A DNA stretch of 64,000 bases, taken from contig OY282385.1 of assembly GCA_958295935.1 (NCBI GenBank), positions 2,521,545 through 2,585,544 on the forward strand. The letters run 5' to 3'. The notes beneath the pieces are model-generated. The model did not search any database, was not told the origin of the DNA, and saw nothing but the letters and a program-made list of their open reading frames with translations. Both the position numbers and the translations under genes were made by a program. Position 1 is the first letter of the stretch, and each line of letters opens with the position of its first letter. Shown piece by piece: positions 1 to 8,489 of this stretch. The DNA is from an uncultured Dehalococcoidia bacterium (lineage in GTDB: Bacteria; Chloroflexota; Dehalococcoidia; Lucifugimonadales; Lucifugimonadaceae).

Positions 1-374
1 TCTCCGAGCGAGGAAGGGATCGGACTCGTTCCTACTCAGGCGGGATGAAGCGCCGGCTGAACCTTGCGATCGCGCTTGTAGCGCGCCCTGATCTGGTACT
101 GCTGGATGAGCCCACCGTGGGCGTGGATCCACAGTCCCGCAACCGCATCTTCGACACGGTGGAGGCACTGAATCAGCAGGGGATGACCGTTGTGTATACG
201 ACTCACTATATGGAAGAGGCTGACCGCCTTTGCGACCGCATCATGATCATGGACCGCGGGCGTATTGTGGGGGAGGGTACGCCTCGCGATCTCAAGGAGC
301 CGCTTGGAGACCCTGCCGAGGTTACGCTAGAGGACGTGTTCCTTAGCCTTACGGGCCGGAATCTCCGCGACTAA
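1..374 (+). CDS. ABC-2 type exporter, ATP-binding subunit (5' truncated)
   Basis: This is the C-terminal part of an ABC ATPase; the frame is open from base 3 and the start lies before the window. Visible in order are the ABC signature (SGGMKRR, just after base 36), Walker B (VLLLDEP), the D-loop, and the H-switch in [11 protein letters not shown]. The tail contains an EDVFLSLTG segment typical of CcmA/NatA-type ATPases that work with ABC-2 permeases. It would energise the two permeases encoded directly downstream, 21 bases away. The internal ATG at base 45 lies inside the signature motif, so it is not a start. The substrate cannot be read from the sequence; such exporters move drugs, lipids, sodium or polysaccharides. 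Confidence 0.93.
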   Translation, partial: SERGRDRTRSYSGGMKRRLNLAIALVARPDLVLLDEPTVGVDPQSRNRIFDTVEALNQQGMTVVYTTHYMEEADRLCDRIMIMDRGRIVGEGTPRDLKEPLGDPAEVTLEDVFLSLTGRNLRD

Positions 375-395
375 CAGGTTTTTCGGTACAGTTCT

Positions 396-1580
396 ATGCC
401 GTTCTATATGGCGCTAATCGAGATCAAGCGTTATTTCAGGGATCCTGGGGATCTGACGTTGTCTCTGGCGCTTCCCGTAGCGTTGTTGGCGCTCATGTTG
501 GGCGCGTTCGGCGGGGACTCGTCCTTTAGCGGTACGGCTTCGATCGTGGATCTGGACGGAACGCCTGAGTCGAGGCGGCTCATCGAGATCATTGGCGCGG
601 AGCCGGGTATAGACGTCGAACTGCTGGATGAGTCGCGGGCTGACCGGCTGCTTGCGGGCTCGTCTCGCTTGTTGGTGATGGTGGTGCACCGGGGTTACGG
701 CGAGGGTTTGATGGGTGGAGGGGGCAGGCCATTGATCGAGTTCAGGCAACGGGGAAGCGGCGGTGACGAGGGTCTCATAGTGGCTTCGATAGTTCGGGGC
801 GCGGTTGGGAAACAGGCGCGTGAGGCCGTAGCGCTGAGCCAGGCCCGGGTAGTAGCGGCTAGCAACGAACTCAGCGCGAGCGGGGAGGAGATAGAGCGGG
901 CCGTCCTGGATGCGGTTGAGCGTGACAGGGAAGCGCCTATCGTGTCTGTGCGCGTGGAAGACGCAGGAGTTGGCACGCCTACGTTCAACATATTCTTTCC
1001 GGGTATTCTCACGATGATGGTTATGTTCGCGGTCACGACCAGCGCGAGCGCAATCGTGGAGGAAAAACGTGACGGCAGGCTGGAACGTCTGCTCACAACC
1101 CGTCTTGGCGTGACCGGTATCTTCATAGGGAAGTTTCTGTCCGGTCTGTCGCGCGGGTTCTTGCAGGCACTATTGCTGTGCACTCTTGGGCTGGCCGTGT
1201 TCCGCTCATTCAGTCCGGCGGACTATGGCCAGATCGTGGTTGTAACGCTGTTCCTGGCCGCGTGCGCTGCGGCGGTTGGGATGGCTATCGCCTCGGTTGC
1301 CCGGACTAGCGAGCAGGCAAATTGGGCGGGGGTGGTCGTCACCATGGTGACGGCGGTTGTAGGGGGTTCATTCTTCGAGCCTGCCGGCGGCGGAGTTCTG
1401 GACGTGATTGGTCGGATTTCGCCTGTCCGTTACGGTAACGATGCGCTGAGGGACATTTTGTCCGGCTCGGCGAATTTGGGCGGTCTGTGGGTGGAGCTTG
1501 CTGTGCTGGCAGGGGTATCAGCGGTTCTCCTTGTCATCTCTCGCCGGCTTTTCTCTGCGTTGCAAGGGGAGGCCGTGTGA
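396..1580 (+). CDS. ABC-2 type transporter permease, first of a pair
   Basis: A 394-residue integral membrane protein of the ABC2_membrane_3 type. One hydrophobic segment lies near residues 20-40, followed by a large extracytoplasmic region to about residue 195, then about five membrane segments in the C-terminal half. The conserved EEKRDGRLERLL stretch before the second membrane block is typical of ABC-2 permeases and contacts the ATPase. The stop codon overlaps the start of the next permease by four bases (GTGA), indicating translational coupling. With the upstream ATPase it forms a one-ATPase, two-permease exporter. Substrate unknown. Confidence 0.9.
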   Translation: MPFYMALIEIKRYFRDPGDLTLSLALPVALLALMLGAFGGDSSFSGTASIVDLDGTPESRRLIEIIGAEPGIDVELLDESRADRLLAGSSRLLVMVVHRGYGEGLMGGGGRPLIEFRQRGSGGDEGLIVASIVRGAVGKQAREAVALSQARVVAASNELSASGEEIERAVLDAVERDREAPIVSVRVEDAGVGTPTFNIFFPGILTMMVMFAVTTSASAIVEEKRDGRLERLLTTRLGVTGIFIGKFLSGLSRGFLQALLLCTLGLAVFRSFSPADYGQIVVVTLFLAACAAAVGMAIASVARTSEQANWAGVVVTMVTAVVGGSFFEPAGGGVLDVIGRISPVRYGNDALRDILSGSANLGGLWVELAVLAGVSAVLLVISRRLFSALQGEAV

Positions 1581-2794
1581 CGCCCTGGATTCGGCATGCG
1601 CTGCTGATTTCGTTCAAGGATTTCACGCAATGGCGTCGAGATCTATGGGCCTTCGGCTTTTCCTTGGGATTTCCGATCGCCTTTGCGACGGCCTTCTTCT
1701 TCTTTCTGAGTCCGGCGCTGGAGTCAGGGGCGGAGGAATCTGGCGAGCCGCTTGTAGTCCACGTTTCTGCTACGTGGGAGGCCGAGGATGCATTTGGCCA
1801 GCAGATCACTGCGGGGCTTACGACATCAGATGCCGATGAGCGGATCCGTTTTGTCTGGATTTCTCATGAGGATGGGCTGCGGGATGTTAAGGAAGGTCGG
1901 ATCGACGGCTTCATTAGCTTCCCGGGGTCCTTCACCGCGGATGTTTCGCAGGGTCGAGGGTCCGAGTTGGTGGTCTTCTCCGGTGGAGATGCGCAGGCGG
2001 AGGCTCGCCTGGTTAGCGTCGCCAACTCGCTGGCAGGCGAGTTTAGGCTACAGGGGATAGTTACGTCGGCGCTGGCGAGGCTGTCGGGCGGCTCCGGCTC
2101 GGTATCGCCGGGGTCTACGGCTAGTGGGTTCGATTCGTCGCAGTCCGGGGGTGCGGTCGAATTCTCGGTGACCGAGGTGGGAGACATAAAGCCGCCCAAT
2201 GCCGCGAACGTTACGGTGCCCGGCTACCTGGTGATGTTCATCTTCATGGCCGCTGCGTTTACGGCGTTGACGATAGCCGAGGAGCGGGAGTCGGGCATGC
2301 TGGAACGTATGGCCACCTCCGGCGCGAGGCCGACGGCGATCATTTCCGGCAAGTTCCTTTCTTCTATGTACCGGGGCGTGATCCAAGTCATCATCCTCGG
2401 TGTCTTTGGGGTGTTGGCGTTCAACATCTCGCTGGGAGAGGTTCCGGCCGCGACGGCGGTGGTTGCGCTGCTGATGGCGTTGGCCTCGTCTGCTTTCGGG
2501 GTTCTGCTTGCTTCGTTCGCGCGGTCGGCGCGTGTGGCTACGCCGGCGGCCGTGCTGGTGTCGCTTGTGGCTGCTCCGCTAGGCGGGTCCTGGTGGCCGC
2601 TTTTCATACTTGACGATTGGATGCGCGACTTGGCCCTCATCACGCCGCACGGGTGGGCCAATACGGCTTTCAACCGGCTGATGCTGTTTGGCGGCGATTT
2701 TGGTTCGGTGGCCTATGAGATGCTTGCACTGGCAGGGTTCGCCCTGGGCTTCATCCTGATAGCGGTCTGGCGCTTCCGCGTTTCTCCTCTCTAA
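1577..2794 (+). CDS. ABC-2 type transporter permease, second of a pair
   Basis: A 405-residue paralogue of the preceding permease: N-terminal membrane segment (about residues 22-42), extracytoplasmic domain, EERESGMLERM motif, then a C-terminal block of about five membrane helices. I chose the GTG that overlaps the upstream TGA (GTGA). The in-frame ATG 90 bases upstream would add a run of residues encoded inside the previous gene that do not resemble the family. Two non-identical permeases imply a heterodimeric membrane channel. The central region contains a Gly/Ser-rich low-complexity stretch. Confidence 0.9.
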   Translation: MTPWIRHALLISFKDFTQWRRDLWAFGFSLGFPIAFATAFFFFLSPALESGAEESGEPLVVHVSATWEAEDAFGQQITAGLTTSDADERIRFVWISHEDGLRDVKEGRIDGFISFPGSFTADVSQGRGSELVVFSGGDAQAEARLVSVANSLAGEFRLQGIVTSALARLSGGSGSVSPGSTASGFDSSQSGGAVEFSVTEVGDIKPPNAANVTVPGYLVMFIFMAAAFTALTIAEERESGMLERMATSGARPTAIISGKFLSSMYRGVIQVIILGVFGVLAFNISLGEVPAATAVVALLMALASSAFGVLLASFARSARVATPAAVLVSLVAAPLGGSWWPLFILDDWMRDLALITPHGWANTAFNRLMLFGGDFGSVAYEMLALAGFALGFILIAVWRFRVSPL

Positions 2795-3194
2795 CTCTCG
2801 GCGTCAACCGTGGGAAATAGAAACGCCTATTGGCCGCTATTTCCAGCGCTATCAGGCACCTTGACGATTGCCAGCCTGTCTTACTATGGCAGCACGTTAG
2901 CGCGGCATTTCACTTCGTCTGTGAATCTTGGGAATCCACTTGAAGTAGGTGCGCCGTTGCCTGTTGCCCCGTATGCTGTAACGCCTTGGACGGGCATCTG
3001 ATAGCGCTTTCCGCCCGTTACCCGGCAAGCCTGCCGTGTCTTGAGGCGACTTTGCGCAGTCTGTGGCTTTGCCGGCGCTTCCCTTGCGAGCGCGTGTCGA
3101 CGGGTCGCATATGGCGGAGTAGTCTGTCGGGCGGCCTTTGGCGGGTCATCGCGGCCTTTGGCGGGCCGACCACGAATCAACAGGAAAACAGTCG
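2795..3194 (+). other. Intergenic region with a hairpin and a short direct repeat
   Basis: No convincing gene. At 2813-2844 an 8-bp perfect inverted repeat (GGAAATAG / CTATTTCC, 16-base loop) follows the exporter operon; it lacks a T-run, so it is at best a weak terminator or mRNA 3'-end structure. At 3131-3145 and 3151-3165 the 15-mer GCGGCCTTTGGCGGG is repeated with a 20-base period shortly before the dehydrogenase gene. Confidence 0.5.
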
Positions 3195-4298
3195 ATGAGT
3201 ACCGAAAGACCGCAAATCGGCCTTGCTTGCAACCTGGAGAGCCGGGATAGCGACGCCGTGCCTGAAGAGGTTGAACGTTTGGAGGAGTTCGCCGATTTCC
3301 ACTATCGGGAGTTCAATGAGCGGTCGGACTGGTATTCCGCGCCGCCTCCCAATGAGGCTGTGGACAGTGAGTTGATCGAGTTTGCGAGGGGTCTCGACGG
3401 TCTCATCGTTTGCCACGGCTCTCCGAGGGTCACGGGCTCGATCCTCGACGCTGCGCCGCGAGTGAGGATCGTGGGGGAGTTGGAGGGCGACCGCTTTGCG
3501 CAGCGGATAGATGCCGAGGCTGCCGCCATGCGGGGCGTCCGGGCGGTAGATACCACCAACGGGTCTTCTTACGGGGTGGCGGAGTGGGCCCTCGCCATGG
3601 GCATGATCGGTCTGCGCAACGCCGGTTTCCTGTTTCGACGGCTGATCGCGGGGGATTACCTTTGGGAGGACCGCGACGAGTGGACCAAGGACCCTGGATA
3701 CCAGAAGGCTGAGCTAACGGGCCGGACGGTGGGGCTGATAGGGGCCGGGCACATAGGTCGCCGCTTGCTGGAGTTGCTGAAGCCTTTCCGGGTGTCTGCG
3801 TTCGTGCATGATCCCTACGTTCCAAGGGAGTTGGCCGACATCTACGACGTTACCTTCACCTCTTTGGACAACGTGCTTTCCCTGTCGGAGGTTGTGTTTT
3901 GCCTTGCGCCTCACACACCGGCCACGGAGGGCATGATCGGGGCTCGTGAGATTTCCTCGATGAGGCCGGGGACCGTATTCGTGAATGTGTCCCGGGGGGT
4001 GATTGTGGACTCCAATGCGTTGATCGAGCGGCTTAGACTGAACGACATGATCGCTTCTCTGGACGTATTCGATCCTGAGCCGATACCTGTGGATTCGCCT
4101 ATTCGGGATTTGCCGAACGTTTTTCTGACGCCGCACATAGCGGGCGTAAACGCGTTGGGCGGGGCTAGATTCTTCAGTCTGATGGTGGACGAGATGCGGC
4201 GGTTTTTCTCGGGCCACGAGACTCGTTACGATCTGCTGCCCAGGACGCTCGCCAACCGGCGGGGAGAAGAGCCGGGGAGCTTGCGCGATTGGGTTTGA
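3195..4298 (+). CDS. D-2-hydroxyacid dehydrogenase family protein
   Basis: A 367-residue NAD(P)-dependent oxidoreductase of the D-isomer-specific 2-hydroxyacid dehydrogenase superfamily. The Rossmann motif GLIGAGHIG lies near residue 180. The C-terminal half has the usual catalytic landmarks: Arg in NVSRGVIVD, the acidic residue in FDPEP, and the His in LTPHIAG near residue 312. The start was set at the ATG preceded by AGGAAAA; an upstream in-frame ATG would add 19 residues without family similarity. The enzyme would interconvert a 2-hydroxy acid and a 2-keto acid; substrate not predictable. It precedes a ThDP enzyme and a D-aminoacylase-like hydrolase on the same strand, suggesting a small catabolic cluster. 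Confidence 0.88.
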   Translation: MSTERPQIGLACNLESRDSDAVPEEVERLEEFADFHYREFNERSDWYSAPPPNEAVDSELIEFARGLDGLIVCHGSPRVTGSILDAAPRVRIVGELEGDRFAQRIDAEAAAMRGVRAVDTTNGSSYGVAEWALAMGMIGLRNAGFLFRRLIAGDYLWEDRDEWTKDPGYQKAELTGRTVGLIGAGHIGRRLLELLKPFRVSAFVHDPYVPRELADIYDVTFTSLDNVLSLSEVVFCLAPHTPATEGMIGAREISSMRPGTVFVNVSRGVIVDSNALIERLRLNDMIASLDVFDPEPIPVDSPIRDLPNVFLTPHIAGVNALGGARFFSLMVDEMRRFFSGHETRYDLLPRTLANRRGEEPGSLRDWV

Positions 4299-4434
4299 CA
4301 GCCCAGGCGGGCCGTATTCAGTTCGATTGCGTGTTCGCGGGCGCGGTGAGAAGCGGGTTGAAAATCTCATCTGATGCTAGCCGGAACCTGGCAGCGTCGT
4401 GCAACGTCGATTGCAATTACGGGGGGTTAGAACT

Positions 4435-6102
4435 ATGGCGAAAATGAGCGGTGGCGAGGCCTTGGTCAAGTCGCTCGTTCGAGAAGGCGTCGAGGTGGTG
4501 TTCGGCCTGCCCGGCGTTCAGATGTACGGGATCATCGCTGCGATTCGGGATGAGCCGGGCATTCGCTTGATCACGACTCGCCATGAGCAGGCCACCACGT
4601 ACATGGCTGACGGCTACGCTCGGGCTTCGGGTAAACCCGGTGTGGCGCTGGTGGTGCCTGGCGAGGGCCTTTACAACGCCGGGTCCGGGCTTGCTACGGC
4701 GTATGCGCGATCTTCTCCGGTACTCGTCATAGCGGGGCAGATACCGCGCTCGCAGATTGGAAAGGACCTCGGCGGTCTGCATGAGGTGGCCGATCAGATG
4801 GAGGTTATACGGCCGGTCACGAAGTGGCGTCGGCAGGTGTTGAGCCCTGCTGAGACTCCGGCCTGTGTGTCCGAGGCGTTCAGACAGATGCGCAATGGCC
4901 GCCCCCGGCCGGTGGAGATAGAGATGCCGCCGGAGGCTATGGTGGAGCGTGAGGAGGTGGAGTTAGAGGAGCCTGGGCCTGTGGTGCGGGGAAGGCCATC
5001 GCGCGATCTTCTTGAGAAGGCTGCTCGAACTATCGCCGAGGCGAGGTCGCCCGTCATATACGCCGGTGGAGGAGTGGCTCGGTCAGACGCGGAGGCGGCC
5101 CTGGTGAGTTTGGCGGAGGCGACGAACATACCCGTCATCGTCTCTGCCGGCGGCAAGGGAAGCATTCCGGACGGCCACCCGCTTTGCTATGGCTCGTCTC
5201 TTGGCCCTAGAGGCGCGCTGTATGAGGTGATGGAGGTTGCGGACGTGATTATAGGAATCGGGACGCGTTTTTCACTTCGCAATCCGGCCGGGAACTCGGC
5301 TACGTTGGTGCACATAAACGCGGACGATACGGAATTTGGCAAGACTCACTCCAACACTCTGGCGCTTCATGGGGATGCGAAGGCGACTATGGAGGCTCTG
5401 GTTCCGCACCTTCTCGCGGCCGGGGTTGGGGAACGCCCGTCGCCTGCGAAAGCGGTCGCTGCTGCTCGGCGCCGAGTGGAGGACGTGAGCAGCATCGAGC
5501 GAAACGAGCCTCAGCACACGGTTCTCGAAGCGCTCCAGACGGGCATACCGGAAGATGCCTTCGTGGTATGGGGAATGACGCAGCTGGGCTACTACTCTCG
5601 CGTTCACTATCGCGTGTATGAGCCTAAGACGTACATAGACTCGGGGTATGCGGGCAACCTGGGCTACTCTTTCCCGACTGCGCTGGGCGCGAAAGTGGCG
5701 CAGCCCGGCCGGCCGGTGGTGTGCGTGGTGGGCGATGGAGGGTTTATGTACAACTCTTCCGAGCTGTCAACGGCGGTGAAGTACGGGATCAACACGGTGA
5801 CCGTGGTGTTCAACGACGGGGCTTACGGGAACGTGGCCCGCGACCTGGACGAGGACTTTGGCGGAGCCTACGAGGCGGACTTCGTGAACCCGGACTTCGT
5901 CAAGTTTGCGCAGGCGTTCGGCGCGATCGGGATGAGGGCCAGCGACCCGCTGGAACTTGCTGAGTTGATCCCGGCTGCGCTTGAGAAGGGCGGGCCGGTG
6001 ATCATCGACGTACCGGTCGAGCGGATGCCTCGGCCAAGGGTCTGGGCTGCCCGTGCGCCGTGGACCAAGCCCCAAGAGGGTCTTATTGGACAGCCGGGTT
6101 AG
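4435..6102 (+). CDS. Thiamine-diphosphate-dependent enzyme, acetolactate synthase-like
   Basis: A 555-residue three-domain ThDP enzyme. The N-terminal pyrimidine domain has the catalytic Glu in TTRHEQAT near residue 50, the middle domain is the FAD/DHS-like fold, and the C-terminal pyrophosphate domain has GDGGFMYN near residue 435 ending in the NDGAYGN part of the GDG-to-N metal motif. Length and order match acetolactate synthase, benzoylformate decarboxylase, sulfoacetaldehyde acetyltransferase and related enzymes. No ilvN-type regulatory subunit follows, which argues against a biosynthetic acetolactate synthase; a 2-keto-acid decarboxylase/lyase role fits the neighbouring dehydrogenase better (inference). 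The ATG used follows a GGGGGG purine stretch; an upstream ATG would add 12 residues. Confidence 0.9.
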   Translation: MAKMSGGEALVKSLVREGVEVVFGLPGVQMYGIIAAIRDEPGIRLITTRHEQATTYMADGYARASGKPGVALVVPGEGLYNAGSGLATAYARSSPVLVIAGQIPRSQIGKDLGGLHEVADQMEVIRPVTKWRRQVLSPAETPACVSEAFRQMRNGRPRPVEIEMPPEAMVEREEVELEEPGPVVRGRPSRDLLEKAARTIAEARSPVIYAGGGVARSDAEAALVSLAEATNIPVIVSAGGKGSIPDGHPLCYGSSLGPRGALYEVMEVADVIIGIGTRFSLRNPAGNSATLVHINADDTEFGKTHSNTLALHGDAKATMEALVPHLLAAGVGERPSPAKAVAAARRRVEDVSSIERNEPQHTVLEALQTGIPEDAFVVWGMTQLGYYSRVHYRVYEPKTYIDSGYAGNLGYSFPTALGAKVAQPGRPVVCVVGDGGFMYNSSELSTAVKYGINTVTVVFNDGAYGNVARDLDEDFGGAYEADFVNPDFVKFAQAFGAIGMRASDPLELAELIPAALEKGGPVIIDVPVERMPRPRVWAARAPWTKPQEGLIGQPG

Positions 6103-6113
6103 GGGTTTTCTCC

Positions 6114-7700
6114 ATGATCGACCTGCTGATTGAAAACGCGCGAATCATAGACGGCACGGGCAATCCGTGGTTCGGGGGTTCGGCGCTGGTGACGGGGGAC
6201 ACGCTGGTCGTCCGTCGGGGCGAGATCGATGGTGTTGAGGCGAAGCGTACGGTTGACGCCAAGGGCAGGGTGGTATGTCCGGGATTCATCGACCTTCATT
6301 CACACGCCGGTCTTACGATACTTGGGGAACCTCACCATGATCCCAAGGTGCGGCAGGGTGTTACTACCGAGCTGGTTGGGATCGATGGCATATCGCACGT
6401 TCCTTTCAAGAGCCGGGAGGAACTGGAGCGATACATCTGGCTGGATTCCGGCCTCAACTGGCGTCCACCGGATGCGGACTGGTTGACGGCCTCGGATCTC
6501 CTTTCGCGGTACGACAATTCGGTCGCCATCAACGTGGCGGTTATCGTGGGCAACTCGCCGCTACGGATTTGGGGGGTGGGCTGGGACAACCGCCCTGCGA
6601 CGGACGTGGAGATAGCGGACATGCAAGCGGTGTTGCGGGAAGCGATGGAGGAGGGGGCCTGGGGTCTTTCGACCGGCCTCGACTACCCGCCGGGCGGTTT
6701 CGCGGACACGGGGGAGTTGGTTGCGCTATCCGAAACAGCGGCCTCTCTGGGCGGTTTCTATCACACGCACACGCGAGCTGCGTTGTTGGCGAAGGGCCAC
6801 CTGGAGCCGTGGCAGGAGGCTCTCGAGATAGGCCGCAGGTCGGGTATACCGGTGCACCTGACCCACTACCGGCAGAGCAGACAGGGGCTGGGGAGTCATC
6901 GCGATTACCTGGGCCTCGTGGAAGATGCGCGGGCGGCGGGTATGGACGTCACCTTCGATTGCTACACCTACCCTTACTCGGGCACGAGCATAGTTATCAT
7001 GATCCCGTTTTGGGCCAAAGAGGGCGGCCCTGAGAGGCTGATCTCAGCGCTGAAGGATCCGGATGATCGGGCAAGGATGGCGAAGGAGATCAGGTCTCGG
7101 TCTGACTTTCCGGCGGCTTGGGGCGAGAATTGGCTTACGAATTTCCGAAGACCTGAGAACAGTCGCTACGATGGGAAATCGATAGCTGAGATAGCGGAAT
7201 TGCGTGAGCAGGAGCCTGCGGAAGCCCTGTTCGACCTGTTGCTATCGGAGAACCTGGGGATATCCACCGTTGGTCTGGGCACCAACCCGCAAACGCTTCC
7301 GGCGTTTGTTTCTCATCCCGCGGGTATGATCGCCTCGGACGCCATCCTGTTCGGAGAGCACCCGAATCCCCGCACCTACGGCTGTTTTCCCGTAGTGCTG
7401 GCCGAGTTCGTGAGGGCGGAAAGGCATCTCCGGCTCTCTGAGGCGATTCGCAAGATGACGTCGTTCCCGGCTCAGCGTCTCGGATTGCGGGACCGCGGCA
7501 TGCTGCGAGACGGTTTCAAGGCGGACGTGGTTATCTTCGACCCTGAGAGGGTCAAGACTCGTGCTTCCAAGGATGACCCCAAGCAGTACCCGGTTGGCAT
7601 AGATTACGTAATCGTGAATGGTCAGATGGTGATTGACGAGGGCCAAAACACGGGAGCGCTGCCGGGCAGGGGGCTCAGGCGGGGCGGCGCGCGGACGTAG
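6114..7700 (+). CDS. N-acyl-D-amino-acid deacylase family amidohydrolase
   Basis: A 528-residue metal-dependent amidohydrolase. It starts with the typical small beta-sandwich segment, then the metal-binding HSH of IDLHSHAG near residue 60, further metal-site candidates in FYHTHTR and HLTHYRQS, and near the C-terminus the D-aminoacylase hallmark FGEHPNPRTYGCFP. This fits the D-aminoacylase/dihydroorotase-like branch that deacylates N-acyl-D-amino acids or related amides. The start lies 11 bases after the preceding stop; a longer reading would begin inside the ThDP gene. Together with the upstream genes it may form a pathway from an amide to a hydroxy/keto acid (inference). Confidence 0.9.
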   Translation: MIDLLIENARIIDGTGNPWFGGSALVTGDTLVVRRGEIDGVEAKRTVDAKGRVVCPGFIDLHSHAGLTILGEPHHDPKVRQGVTTELVGIDGISHVPFKSREELERYIWLDSGLNWRPPDADWLTASDLLSRYDNSVAINVAVIVGNSPLRIWGVGWDNRPATDVEIADMQAVLREAMEEGAWGLSTGLDYPPGGFADTGELVALSETAASLGGFYHTHTRAALLAKGHLEPWQEALEIGRRSGIPVHLTHYRQSRQGLGSHRDYLGLVEDARAAGMDVTFDCYTYPYSGTSIVIMIPFWAKEGGPERLISALKDPDDRARMAKEIRSRSDFPAAWGENWLTNFRRPENSRYDGKSIAEIAELREQEPAEALFDLLLSENLGISTVGLGTNPQTLPAFVSHPAGMIASDAILFGEHPNPRTYGCFPVVLAEFVRAERHLRLSEAIRKMTSFPAQRLGLRDRGMLRDGFKADVVIFDPERVKTRASKDDPKQYPVGIDYVIVNGQMVIDEGQNTGALPGRGLRRGGART

Positions 7701-7903
7701 CTACTCCTGGGAGGTTAGCCAGTTGGGTTGTACGATTGCCATGAAGATAGGCGGCTTTGCGCGCTTGGGTATTGCGCACGGCCGACGCTTTCCATGCACA
7801 ATTCCCGCGAGGGCCGAACCCACGGGATGGGTACCGACCGCGAGGGCTGCCGCCTACTTCGACCACCGACCATTTATCGCGCCTGTCTTGGTCCTGCGGG
7901 CAA

Positions 7904-7932
7904 TTGTCCGCAATATGGCGCTCTGCTAGGAT
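7904..7932 (+). promoter_or_regulatory. Candidate sigma70-type promoter of the oxidoreductase operon
   Basis: TTGTCC and TAGGAT are separated by exactly 17 bases; each matches four of six consensus positions. Transcription from about 7939 would leave a 28-base leader containing the GGAGGG ribosome site at 7956-7961. Supported only by spacing and position. Confidence 0.4.
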
Positions 7933-7966
7933 TGAGACGGCTTTTCAATGTCTCTGGAGGGTGCAT

Positions 7967-8455
7967 TTGGCCACCACCAAAGCGGAACTGGGTGACAGCA
8001 TCCGGGAGCGTGTACGCTGCGCTCTGAAACAGCAGCCCCAACCGACGGTTACCGTGCTGTCGTCGTTGCTTGCGGTGCAGGACGCGATCCACTACCTTCC
8101 GGACGAGGCCATCGAAGAGACGGCGGGCTTCTGCAAAGCCAGCGTGAACGAGGTTTGGAGCGTGGCTTCGTTCTACACTAATTTTCGCTTCACTCCGCCA
8201 GGGGCTCACGTGATCGAGGTTTGCTGGGGGCCGTCGTGCCACTTGGCAGGGGCGCAGGGCGTGCTTGCAGCGGTTCAACAGGAGCTCAACCTATTCAGAG
8301 AGGGCGAGACGGATGACCGCCGGGCTACGCTGCGTTACAACACCTGCCTGGGGGCGTGCGCTCTTGCGCCGGTAATCTCCATCGACCACCATCTGAAAGG
8401 CCGGATAACGGCGGGAGATGCCAAAGACCTGGCCGGCGGCCTGCTTGTCGATTAG
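7967..8455 (+). CDS. nuoE: NuoE-like [2Fe-2S] subunit of an NAD-linked oxidoreductase
   Basis: A 162-residue thioredoxin-fold [2Fe-2S] protein of the NuoE/HoxE/FdsG family. It has an N-terminal helical bundle and the four cluster ligands as CWGPSC and CLGAC, spaced as in the family. The start is the TTG placed 6 bases after GGAGG; the open frame extends much further upstream but those residues are not family-like. It heads a three-gene operon with NuoF-like and formate-dehydrogenase-alpha-like genes, the gene order of soluble NAD-dependent formate dehydrogenases and hydrogenase-type diaphorases. Its role is to shuttle electrons within the diaphorase unit. Confidence 0.9.
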   Translation: MATTKAELGDSIRERVRCALKQQPQPTVTVLSSLLAVQDAIHYLPDEAIEETAGFCKASVNEVWSVASFYTNFRFTPPGAHVIEVCWGPSCHLAGAQGVLAAVQQELNLFREGETDDRRATLRYNTCLGACALAPVISIDHHLKGRITAGDAKDLAGGLLVD

Positions 8456-8489
8456 ATAAGCTGCCTTATTCCCAATTGGACTCTGTCCC

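Noticed and set aside
2813-2844. Rho-independent terminator after the exporter operon
   Set aside because: The stem is AT-rich with a 16-base loop and no T-run follows.
4299-4434. Riboswitch upstream of the ThDP enzyme
   Set aside because: Only a weak hairpin is seen and no known aptamer core is recognisable.
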